Source: Chlorobium sp. (lineage in GTDB: Bacteria; Bacteroidota; Chlorobiia; Chlorobiales; Chlorobiaceae). Taken from it: a stretch of DNA of 5,695 nt. The position numbers and the translations under genes were made by a program. The notes below the pieces were generated by a model. The model did no database searches. It saw only the letters and a program-made list of their open reading frames with translations, and had not been told where the DNA came from. The stretch lies in NCBI GenBank assembly GCA_028278005.1, contig JANQFD010000028.1:1-5695 (forward strand), read 5' to 3'. This document shows, piece after piece, positions 1 to 5,654 of the stretch (its first letter is position 1; the number at the start of each line of letters is the position of its first letter).

Positions 1-1511
1 TCTGCAACTTCCTGCTCTGTCCGGTCAAGACCGCCTGCATCCCGCAGAGCCTCCCTGAGCTGCTCTTCAACTACTTTCGGAATCTCCGCGTCTTCTGTAT
101 CAACCCTTATTTTCCCGGGACGACCGGTTTCGCTATCAGCGGAATCAGCTGCATTGGGCATCTCTTTCGTACTATCCGTCTCAGAAACTTCAGGCTGCTC
201 CGCCACGATTTTGATTTTCCTACGATGGATCGTTGTATCATCTTCCGGATCCTGTGTTCCCGAAGACAAGTCCGCCTCAATGTCTTGCATTGCCTGATCG
301 AGTGACCCGCCTGAAATCCCGGGCATATTGTTGTCGTCATCCGTGTGTATTTTCACTTTTTTACGACGAACCGGGCCGTTGTTGTCATTTTGCGGCAAAG
401 GAAGACCTTCGCCGGGTTCGGAAGTCCTTGCACCACCTGGTGCACGGTTTGCAGAAGGCTGAGTTGGCGGCTTCTTGCCCATAGGCCCGAAACTGGTAGT
501 CAGCTTGAGCATTTTACCCATAGAACCGAGAATGCCGTCATTCTTTACTGCCGTTTGGATGGCATTCAAAACAAATTTTTCTGCCTGCGGATTATCGGCT
601 ATGTTTGAAACCAGTTCGTTAATAGCTGAAAGCACCGTGGCAACGTCGTTCGGGATGTGCTGCAGGTCTTTCATGACCTGGTCACGAAACTTGAAAGGCG
701 CATCACCGATCGTGTCTTTCAGGTTGGCGGCAATTCTCTTCAATGCTTCAGGGTCTGTTGGCAGTACCCCTTCAAGCGCCTTGGGTATTCCTGGCGGCAT
801 TTGTTCCTGCGATCCGGGTTGTGACTGGCGAGGATGGCGGGAGTTATCTCTCCCGGCAGCAGGATCGTAGACATTATCCGCTGCAGGGCCGTTTTCCGGA
901 TTATAACCTATTGAGGTCTTGTATTGTTCAAGCAGATCCTGGCCATACCCTATCCTGGAGTCCTGAACCGGCCCAGACGACTGACCTTCAGGCAAATTGA
1001 ATGAAAGAGGAGCGGGAGGACATATATTTCTTGCAGCGATGAAAATCTGCTCCGATACCTCGTCCGGTATCTCATTTCTGAAATTGTTCCCAAGATAATT
1101 CTCGATGGTAGATTCTACAATCGTATGCAGTGTCGTAATCTTTTCAGCCTCATCGATTTCAACCATGTCAAATATTACATAGACATGCTCTTTTCCTTCT
1201 CTTCTGATGCGAAGATTGAGAGTAGCGAAATCATCGTCTTTGTTTCTGCTGTTGATGGTCACTGCCCCCAAAGCAAAACGGTCAAGATAATCCTTGGCTG
1301 CCCCCCTCGCCCAGAGATAGACGGCTTTATCTGAATAGACCAGATAATCCTGGTAGGCTATGTTCCCCACCCTTTCCTGGTGTGATTCATAAAAAACACC
1401 ATCGAAAAAAGCCACTGGCCTTTCGCCTGCACTGAGTAACTTTTTCTGGAAAAATTCCGCAACATCAGCGGCTTCGGTGTGTCCCGATACATACGTGGAA
1501 ATAGTAGCCAT
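1..1511 (-). CDS. Large protein of unknown function, PH-like N-terminal domain and disordered tail with repeated basic motifs (C-terminus outside window)
   Basis: I do not recognise a named family. The minus-strand frame starts at ATG 1509-1511 and stays open for 503 codons to the window edge, so the C-terminus is missing. An AGGA at 1518-1521 lies six bases before the ATG and supports this start. Residues 1-30 (MATISTYVSGHTEAADVAEF...) look helical. Residues about 31-125 alternate strands, including AYQDYLVYSDKAVYLWARG and VYVIFDMVEIDEAEK; the pattern resembles a bacterial PH/GRAM-like domain, which is my inference. Residues 128-165 look helical, 170-245 are Pro/Gly/Gln/Asn-rich and probably disordered, and 246-340 are helical (PTDPEALKRIAANLKDTIGD onward). 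From 345 the chain is disordered again, with three similar motifs: RRKKVKI (382-388), RRKIKIV (430-436) and RPGKIRV (464-470), each followed by acidic residues. No signal peptide or membrane segment is visible, so it is probably cytoplasmic. It has its own promoter-like sequence and lies downstream of the csmA terminator, so cotranscription with csmA is unlikely. Confidence 0.85.
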   Translation of the reverse strand, partial: MATISTYVSGHTEAADVAEFFQKKLLSAGERPVAFFDGVFYESHQERVGNIAYQDYLVYSDKAVYLWARGAAKDYLDRFALGAVTINSRNKDDDFATLNLRIRREGKEHVYVIFDMVEIDEAEKITTLHTIVESTIENYLGNNFRNEIPDEVSEQIFIAARNICPPAPLSFNLPEGQSSGPVQDSRIGYGQDLLEQYKTSIGYNPENGPAADNVYDPAAGRDNSRHPRQSQPGSQEQMPPGIPKALEGVLPTDPEALKRIAANLKDTIGDAPFKFRDQVMKDLQHIPNDVATVLSAINELVSNIADNPQAEKFVLNAIQTAVKNDGILGSMGKMLKLTTSFGPMGKKPPTQPSANRAPGGARTSEPGEGLPLPQNDNNGPVRRKKVKIHTDDDNNMPGISGGSLDQAMQDIEADLSSGTQDPEDDTTIHRRKIKIVAEQPEVSETDSTKEMPNAADSADSETGRPGKIRVDTEDAEIPKVVEEQLREALRDAGGLDRTEQEVA

Positions 1512-1581
1512 CTCAAGTCCTGTCCTTTAACACTGGTTAGCCATAAGCATTGAAACAACAAAAATATGAAAACAAATAGAA

Positions 1582-1609
1582 ATTATATAATAATGCGGCA
1601 CTTAACCAA
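1582..1609 (-). promoter_or_regulatory. Candidate sigma-70-type promoter for the large unknown gene
   Basis: On the minus strand a perfect TATAAT (plus 1582-1587) is preceded, after a 16-base spacer, by TTGGTT (plus 1604-1609), which matches TTGACA at the first three positions. This would leave a leader of roughly 65 bases, AT-rich, before the ATG at 1511. It is a sequence match only; transcription has not been mapped. Confidence 0.5.
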
Positions 1610-1880
1610 AGCCCGGCGTCTTACCGGTGCTCTGGCGGAAGACTCTTCGCTGCATTGAGCGATAACCGAACACACCGGAGATGCAACGCACAGTATGGAA
1701 GACTTTTTTATAAACCTTCTGATTTTGATGATTTTGAGCATCCCGACTTGTTGGGCCGCTCATCAGACGATACAACCGGAGGAGATAGTGCCGTATAGTA
1801 CAATAACAAGAACCGGGAAGATGTAATGGATACATTGGAAGCCGCTTGGAGCGCGGTCAGAGTATACGGATGCATGCAAC
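1610..1880. other. Intergenic stretch without a convincing gene
   Basis: This region lies between the promoter-like site of the large unknown gene and the csmA terminator. The minus-strand open frames here (1602-1835 and 1708-1902) have compositions unlike a folded protein, and the second starts inside the csmA terminator, so I treat them as chance. The plus strand has a 43-codon frame with a hydrophobic start, listed separately at low confidence. A loose inverted repeat pairs CCGGTG (1624-1629) with CACCGG (1673-1678), but with a long, poorly paired interior. I see no mobile element or known RNA family. Confidence 0.5.
1695..1826 (+). CDS. Possible small hydrophobic protein, 43 codons (doubtful)
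   Basis: A plus-strand frame runs from ATG 1695-1697 to TAA 1824-1826. The predicted peptide begins MEDFFINLLILMILSIPTCW and then turns polar (AAHQTIQPEEIVPY...). The N-terminus could be a single membrane segment or an export signal, but it is acidic rather than basic before the hydrophobic run, and IPTC is not a proper lipobox. A GGAG at 1677-1680 is too far (14 bases) to be a good ribosome site. It would be the only plus-strand gene in the left two thirds of the window. It may be a chance frame. Confidence 0.15.
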   Translation: MEDFFINLLILMILSIPTCWAAHQTIQPEEIVPYSTITRTGKM

Positions 1881-1920
1881 AAAAAAAGGCAGTTGATAGC
1901 ATTGGCTATCACTGCCTTTT
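1881..1920 (-). terminator. Intrinsic terminator of csmA
   Basis: On the minus strand a stem of 16 base pairs with one bulged base (plus arms 1884-1900 and 1905-1920) closes a four-base loop and runs into seven consecutive T residues (plus A-run 1881-1887, partly inside the stem). It begins 21 bases after the csmA stop codon. The arms AGGCAGTGATAGC and GCTATCAACTGCCT pair perfectly apart from the bulge. On the plus strand only four T residues follow the stem, so its main direction is minus. Confidence 0.88.
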
Positions 1921-1941
1921 GTGTCCGCTTGCTTTGTCAGC

Positions 1942-2190
1942 TTACTTGGCGAATTTTGACTCAACCGCTTTGGTTGGTACAGCAAAGCCGGAAACCTCAG
2001 GTGAAGAACCGCGAAGGCTTCCGCCACCGCCGCCACCCATGTTTCCATAAGCATTACGATTGATTCTCATGGTGCCTTTGCCCAAAGAATCAAACAGCAT
2101 ACCGACTGTTTCCCAGTGCCCCTCAACCATGACTTCAAAAATACGACCGGCTGCGGCTAGGATATCGGTAAATACGCCTCCTCCACTCAT
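1942..2190 (-). CDS. csmA: Chlorosome baseplate protein CsmA (bacteriochlorophyll a-binding)
   Basis: CsmA is the small protein that forms the paracrystalline baseplate of the chlorosome; it binds bacteriochlorophyll a and passes excitation to the FMO protein. The 82-residue product begins MSGGGVFTDILAAAGRIFEV, the amphipathic helix of the family, and carries His25-Trp26 in MVEGHWETVG; this histidine is the presumed pigment ligand. In the family the precursor loses about 20 C-terminal residues. Here that tail would be SPEVSGFAVPTKAVESKFAK, leaving a mature form of about 62 residues. The usual precursor, as I recall it for Chlorobaculum tepidum, has 79 residues; the extra three here lie in a run of six glycines at residues 52-57. 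The start has a strong ribosome site, AAAGGAGGAA (plus 2193-2202), fitting the very high abundance of the protein. It follows csmC by 136 bases and ends at a strong terminator. Confidence 0.98.
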   Translation of the reverse strand: MSGGGVFTDILAAAGRIFEVMVEGHWETVGMLFDSLGKGTMRINRNAYGNMGGGGGGSLRGSSPEVSGFAVPTKAVESKFAK

Positions 2191-2192
2191 AA

Positions 2193-2202
2193 TTCCTCCT
2201 TT
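2193..2202 (-). promoter_or_regulatory. Strong ribosome binding site of csmA
   Basis: The minus strand reads AAAGGAGGAA directly before TT-ATG. It is near-perfectly complementary to the 16S rRNA 3' end and the strongest such site in the window, whereas the pyrK, ssb and ATPase starts show little or none. This suggests high translation of csmA. Confidence 0.85.
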
Positions 2203-2275
2203 TGGAATTTAATTATTGGAAAGTTTACCAGGATTAAAAGGAAATAGAAAACTTTGAAATAATTTACGTTAAAAT

Positions 2276-2323
2276 AAAAAAAAACACAAACAAAATCACT
2301 TTTGCTCCCGTGCGACCACGGAG
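2276..2323 (-). terminator. Hairpin and T-run between csmC and csmA (possible leaky terminator or mRNA-stabilising hairpin)
   Basis: Four bases after the csmC stop, the minus strand forms CTCCGTG-GTCG-CACGGGAG (plus 2305-2323), a seven-pair stem with one bulged G and a four-base loop. A run of nine T residues (plus 2276-2284) follows about 20 bases further on, too far for a classic intrinsic terminator. It could partly terminate messages ending at csmC, or mark the 5' side of a processed csmA message. Confidence 0.4.
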
Positions 2324-2326
2324 AAC

Positions 2327-2746
2327 CTACTTTTTGCCTCCGGACTGCTCAAAGGAACTTTTCACCCCTTTTACAGCTTCTGATGCTGACATTCCGGCAT
2401 CACCAACCGCGGTTGCAGCATTCTCGGTAACGTTTTCGACATTTTTTACCGCGTCGGAATAAAGCTCTCCGGCAGTCCTTGAAACATCCTTGACTGTAAT
2501 GGCAACACGGTCGATAGTATCCCCGACCACCCCGCTGGTACTGCCAAGCATTCTGCTGACCCCGGTTGCATCGACGAGCGAACCAACAGTACCTGTAACG
2601 GTCTCCACGAGATTACCCGCAAGTTCGAGCCCGCCTACTACAGCGCTTTGTCCCGTCAGAAGAGCGCCTTCAGCCAGAAAAGTCAAGCGATCAGTCAATT
2701 CAAGGGCTTTAAAGTCCTTACGCAGTTTTTGATAGGATTCACCCAT
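2327..2746 (-). CDS. csmC: Chlorosome envelope protein CsmC
   Basis: CsmC is a chlorosome envelope protein of green sulfur bacteria; with its relative CsmD it is linked to chlorosome size and shape. The 139-residue product starts MGESYQKLRKDFKALELTDR. It has a hydrophobic, Gly/Val/Ala-rich middle (about residues 22-77, including AVVGGLELAGNLVETVTGTV and MLGSTSGVVGDTI), then an Ala/Val/Lys-rich amphipathic region (80-130) and a basic end (SGGKK). No cysteine and no signal peptide are present. The frame is open to an upstream ATG at 2803, but I choose 2746 because GGGGGA lies just before it and the known protein begins this way; the extra 19 codons would overlap an A/T tract that looks regulatory. 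csmA follows 136 bases downstream, the conserved csmC-csmA order, and the two are known to be cotranscribed in Chlorobium. The identification relies on sequence resemblance and on the csmA neighbour. Confidence 0.92.
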   Translation of the reverse strand: MGESYQKLRKDFKALELTDRLTFLAEGALLTGQSAVVGGLELAGNLVETVTGTVGSLVDATGVSRMLGSTSGVVGDTIDRVAITVKDVSRTAGELYSDAVKNVENVTENAATAVGDAGMSASEAVKGVKSSFEQSGGKK

Positions 2747-2877
2747 AATTTTCCCCCTTACGAGACTTCTGCCAGCCCCGTCTATAGTGTTGAAGTTATG
2801 CAAAAAAAGTAAAAAAAAACCTGATACGAACCAACCCCCCGGAACACCTGCAGGAGCGGTTCTTTCTACAAAAACCC
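2747..2877 (-). promoter_or_regulatory. ATPase-csmC intergenic region: possible weak terminator and csmC promoter
   Basis: Reading the minus strand after the ATPase stop, GAACC (plus 2862-2858) and GGTTC (plus 2832-2828) can pair around a C/G-rich loop. Runs of nine T (plus 2811-2819) and seven T (plus 2802-2808) follow. The stem is short and the loop large, so termination would be weak. Further on, TATAGA (plus 2781-2786) could be a -10 element, but no good -35 lies in front of it. The csmC ribosome site GGGGGA is at about plus 2752-2757. Whether csmC has its own promoter or is read from the ATPase gene cannot be settled here. Confidence 0.35.
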
Positions 2878-4095
2878 TCAGACTCTGTTGTATTCTCTCT
2901 CTGCGTGATGCTGTCCCTGTTTATTGAGATCGAACGGGATATGCAGCCACTTATCCTTGAATACGGCATCACCCGGATCAAGCCCGGTAAGACTTACCGG
3001 AAGGGTAATGATTTTCCTCTGATTCCCGATCTGGACGAAAAGTTCGTCACCGGTAACCCAAACATCAATATCGACAGGATTCGCAAACATCAGCTTCAGT
3101 TGCACCTCGTAGATATCTCCGCTTCTCTCGAACTTGATCGGAGGCTCATTGTACTGCAGTTCTGCAGGATCCGTATCCCCATACATGTCACGGGCGAACA
3201 CCTCAAGAGCGTTCAATCCGACTATCTCCTGTTCATACATCCTGAGTTTTTTTACCGGTAGAGGGGCAAATCCCTGTTCGATCTCACCGAGATACTTCTG
3301 TTGAATCCCCTTCCATTTCTCAAGGTAACCGCTGTCTTCTTTTGCATCGAGCATCTTGTTGACAAGCACCATATCAACATTGAAACCGTACAGGTTCAAA
3401 TAGGTAAGAGCACGCATCGTTTCCTTAATGGACATCTTCTCGGCATTCATCACGAGCCTTACGGTAGAATTGACATTGTCGGTCAGAATCTCTCTGATAT
3501 CCTCGAGCTCATCAAACACCTGATCCACAGAATCAATGGCATCTTCCGGCGGAATGTAATAGGCAATCTTGTCGGACATCTTTGAAAGCGGCTTGCTAAG
3601 CGGCTTCATAATATATTTATTGACATTCTTCACAGCCTTCATACCCCAGGAAAGAGTATCGGGCAAAGAGAGAAGTCTGAGCGTCTCACCGGTTGGAGCA
3701 GTATCGAGCACAAGTGAGTCATACAACCCTGCAGCCTTGTACCGTTTGATTCTCAGAAGCGAAAAGAGCTCCTCCATTCCCGGAAGAATGGTCATTTCAT
3801 CTGCAACAACACCGGAAACACCTTGTGCGGCAAATATTCTTGTATAATATTTCTGAACGGCCTGCCAGTTCTCTTTCAGATCAACGTAAGGATTTACTTC
3901 AATCGCATGCAGGTTATTCTTGATCTTGGTAGGTTCAGGCTTTAACGATAAATTAAACGAGTCGGAAAGACTATGAGCGGGATCTGTCGACAAAACCAGT
4001 GTCCGATGACCCATTTCCGACAAGCGAACGGCCGTTGCAGCCGAAACACTTGTTTTACCAACACCGCCTTTACCTGTAAATGTTAAAATACGCAT
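2878..4095 (-). CDS. ArsA/Get3-family ATPase with C-terminal HSP20-like domain (Get3d-like)
   Basis: This is a 405-residue P-loop ATPase of the ArsA/Get3 (SIMIBI) group with one ATPase domain, so it should act as a homodimer. Visible motifs are the deviant Walker A GKGGVGKT (8-15), switch I STDPAHSLSDSF (36-47), ILPGMEEL (103-110), the family signature DTAPTGETLRLL (131-142) and the adenine-contacting VNKMLD (245-250). Residues about 325-390 (GDIYEVQLKLMFANPVDIDV...KWLHIPFDL) form an alpha-crystallin/HSP20-like beta domain. The protein contains no cysteine at all, so it has neither the arsenite-binding thiols of ArsA nor the CxxC zinc site of Get3. This combination matches Get3d of photosynthetic organisms, whose client is not firmly known. 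It is presumably cytosolic. The start MRILTFTGKG is the usual one for the family, although the ribosome site is weak. It lies upstream of csmC on the same strand (131 bases) and divergent from pyrK. Databases may call it arsenite-transporting ATPase; I think that name misleads. Confidence 0.93.
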   Translation of the reverse strand: MRILTFTGKGGVGKTSVSAATAVRLSEMGHRTLVLSTDPAHSLSDSFNLSLKPEPTKIKNNLHAIEVNPYVDLKENWQAVQKYYTRIFAAQGVSGVVADEMTILPGMEELFSLLRIKRYKAAGLYDSLVLDTAPTGETLRLLSLPDTLSWGMKAVKNVNKYIMKPLSKPLSKMSDKIAYYIPPEDAIDSVDQVFDELEDIREILTDNVNSTVRLVMNAEKMSIKETMRALTYLNLYGFNVDMVLVNKMLDAKEDSGYLEKWKGIQQKYLGEIEQGFAPLPVKKLRMYEQEIVGLNALEVFARDMYGDTDPAELQYNEPPIKFERSGDIYEVQLKLMFANPVDIDVWVTGDELFVQIGNQRKIITLPVSLTGLDPGDAVFKDKWLHIPFDLNKQGQHHAEREYNRV

Positions 4096-4314
4096 GAACC
4101 AAGAATTGTATTTATTAGACTTTCAAGGAGTACAAGATATAACTATCCCGTCATTCTACAAAAGGTGAAACTTAATACAGAGTACCGAATGTTTAAAGAA
4201 TATTCAATCGTATTTTCCTCATACCTGCAGTCAAACCGGACGGCAACACACTCCGGGACATGCATTATACCTGATTCAACCGCATACAACCCAGTTTGCA
4301 GAGCCTCTTAGCAC
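4096..4314. promoter_or_regulatory. Divergent intergenic region between the ATPase gene and pyrK
   Basis: These 219 bases must hold the start signals for both divergent genes. I find no convincing consensus pair. On the minus strand TATATC (plus 4126-4131 area) has only a poor -35, and on the plus strand TTATAC near 4265-4270 lacks one. No clear operator palindrome or riboswitch-like structure was seen. Confidence 0.4.
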
Positions 4315-5112
4315 ATGCACCAAGATTCGACGATAACCGACAATACCGTAACCATAACAGACAGCTTATGTGTCTGGCAGGACGTATCGCTTATATCATT
4401 CCACTGTCCGGAAATCGCAAGGAACGCCAGACCGGGAAATTTCGTCAATATTAAAATCAGCCCGCAGAATCAGCCTCTGTTGAGAAGACCTTTTTCCATC
4501 CACAACGTCGAGGGCGAAACAGTCGAAATAATGGCAAAGTCTGTCGGGTGCGGAACCAGACTCCTGTGCGAAACCCCTGTCGGTTCAGCGCTGCAGGTGC
4601 TCGGTCCGTTGGGCAACTCTTTCTCAATCGATACCCCCCGCTTCGATTCAGCATTGCTGGTCTCCGGGGGTATAGGAACAGCACCTATGCTTTTTCTGGA
4701 AAAAGAGCTGGTTGCCGCAGGAAAAAAGGTGCACCATATTATTGGAGGAAAAACCGGACAAGATATTCTTTCCATGGGCTTGAGCAGCTGCCATATCGCC
4801 ACGGAAGACGGCACCGAAGGATACAAGGGAACCGTAATCGATCTTTTACATGAGAAATTCGACTCTTTTACGGGAGCCGGCCGCCTGAAATTTTTTTCCT
4901 GCGGCCCCAACCCCATGCTCCATGCCCTTGCAGCATTCTGTAACAAAAAAAATCTCCCCTGTGAAGCATCCCTTGAATCGATAATGGGATGCGGCATCGG
5001 CATATGCTATGGCTGTTCACTGGAACTGAAAAACAGTTTCGATAACGATAGATCTACAATACTGCTTTGTCAGGAAGGACCTGTCGTTGACGCCGACAGG
5101 CTGCTTTTTTGA
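4315..5112 (+). CDS. pyrK: Dihydroorotate dehydrogenase electron-transfer subunit PyrK
   Basis: PyrK is the FAD and [2Fe-2S] subunit that passes electrons from dihydroorotate, oxidised by the FMN subunit PyrD (class 1B), to NAD+ in pyrimidine synthesis. The 265-residue product is of normal length. An N-terminal beta-barrel holds the FAD motif RRPFSI (57-62) and VGCGTRLL (78-85). The NAD-binding domain has GGIGTAPM (118-125) and CGPNPML (196-202). The C-terminal cluster ligands are Cys226, Cys231, Cys234 and Cys252 (C-x4-C-x2-C-x17-C), the PyrK spacing rather than a plant-type ferredoxin pattern. The start MHQDSTITDN is fixed on the 5' side by an in-frame TAG two codons upstream; the ribosome site is poor. 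The partner pyrD is not in the window. ssb follows after 31 bases on the same strand and is probably cotranscribed. A related ferredoxin-NADP reductase-like subunit is a less likely alternative. Confidence 0.93.
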   Translation: MHQDSTITDNTVTITDSLCVWQDVSLISFHCPEIARNARPGNFVNIKISPQNQPLLRRPFSIHNVEGETVEIMAKSVGCGTRLLCETPVGSALQVLGPLGNSFSIDTPRFDSALLVSGGIGTAPMLFLEKELVAAGKKVHHIIGGKTGQDILSMGLSSCHIATEDGTEGYKGTVIDLLHEKFDSFTGAGRLKFFSCGPNPMLHALAAFCNKKNLPCEASLESIMGCGIGICYGCSLELKNSFDNDRSTILLCQEGPVVDADRLLF

Positions 5113-5143
5113 ATTTCTCAACACCTAAGACACCTTTACAATT

Positions 5144-5617
5144 ATGGCACGTGGACTCAATAAAGCAATGCTCATAGGACACCTGGGCAACGATCCGGAA
5201 ATGCGGGTAACTGCCTCAGGCCAGTCCGTTGTAAACTTCACCCTGGCGACAAACGAGAGTTTCAAGGACAGCAGCGGCACCATGCAGGAAAGAACTGAAT
5301 GGCACCGTATCGTCGCGTGGGGAAAACTTGCTGAAATCTGCAACCAGTACCTGAGAAAAGGCCGACAGGTATACGTTGAAGGCCGACTGCAAACCAGAAG
5401 CTGGGATGACAACAAAACCGGCGAAAAAAAGTTCACGACTGAAATCGTCTGTTCAGATATGCAGATGCTCGGATCTGGAAGAGATCAGGGGAATTCGGGA
5501 TACGACAACAGCGCCTCATTCCAGCAGCCTCCTGTTCAGAAAAGCGGCTTCAAGCCTGACAGCCCGGACCAGGGAGGAGGTGCGTCAGAAGCGGAAAAAG
5601 ATGACCTGCCGTTTTAA
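5144..5617 (+). CDS. ssb: Single-stranded DNA-binding protein Ssb
   Basis: Ssb coats single-stranded DNA during replication, recombination and repair, usually as a homotetramer, and recruits partners through its C-terminal tip. The 157-residue product has an OB-fold at about residues 4-108: MARGLNKAMLIGHLGNDPEM, NFTLATNESF, TEWHRIVAWGKLAEICNQYL and QVYVEGRLQTRSWDD. Trp53 and Trp87 correspond to DNA-stacking tryptophans Trp54 and Trp88 of the Escherichia coli protein. A flexible Gln/Gly/Ser/Pro-rich linker (109-150) leads to the acidic tip EKDDLPF, the standard interaction peptide, so the protein is complete. The family-typical N-terminus supports the ATG at 5144, although no good ribosome site precedes it, which may mean translational coupling to pyrK 31 bases upstream. 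Green sulfur bacteria can carry more than one Ssb; this looks like a full housekeeping type. Confidence 0.97.
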   Translation: MARGLNKAMLIGHLGNDPEMRVTASGQSVVNFTLATNESFKDSSGTMQERTEWHRIVAWGKLAEICNQYLRKGRQVYVEGRLQTRSWDDNKTGEKKFTTEIVCSDMQMLGSGRDQGNSGYDNSASFQQPPVQKSGFKPDSPDQGGGASEAEKDDLPF

Positions 5618-5621
5618 CATC

Positions 5622-5649
5622 AGTGACAAGTAACAAGTGACGAGCAACC
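5622..5649 (+). repeat. Degenerate heptanucleotide tandem repeat
   Basis: Five bases after the ssb stop codon, four seven-base units lie end to end: AGTGACA, AGTAACA, AGTGACG and AGCAACC. The first three differ from each other at one or two positions; the fourth is more worn. This is a short intergenic tandem repeat, not coding, and similar runs of AGTGACR units are, as far as I recall, common between genes in green sulfur bacteria. Confidence 0.6.
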
Positions 5650-5654
5650 AACCG

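Noticed and set aside
107..340. Minus-strand frame of 77 codons, with plus-strand frames at 233-484, 345-608, 475-870 and 743-1000
   Set aside because: All lie inside the long minus-strand gene that is open from 1511 to the window edge, and their compositions (Arg/Cys/Ser-rich) are those of out-of-frame shadows.
1624..1678. Inverted repeat CCGGTG/CACCGG as a structured RNA
   Set aside because: The arms are only six bases and the 43-base interior pairs poorly, so it is within chance expectation for a region of this size.
1602..1835. Minus-strand frame of 77 codons upstream of the large unknown gene
   Set aside because: It has a Cys/Arg/Tyr-rich composition without a domain pattern and overlaps the promoter-like site at 1604-1609. 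I see no ribosome site.
2747..2803. Extra 19 N-terminal codons for csmC starting at 2803
   Set aside because: The internal ATG at 2746 has a GGGGGA ribosome site and gives the expected CsmC N-terminus. The upstream ATG abuts an A/T tract and lacks a good site.
2905..3847. Plus-strand frames opposite the ATPase (2905-3261, 3301-3585, 3569-3847)
   Set aside because: They are antisense shadows of a gene whose minus-strand motifs are unambiguous.
2878..4095. Arsenic resistance operon suggested by the ArsA-like ATPase
   Set aside because: There is no arsB, arsC, arsR or arsD nearby, only one ATPase domain, and no cysteine to bind arsenite.
4470..5003. 177-codon minus-strand frame opposite pyrK
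   Set aside because: It is long but antisense to a gene with complete FAD, NAD and iron-sulfur motifs. Its product is Pro/Ser/Arg-rich with no recognisable domain.
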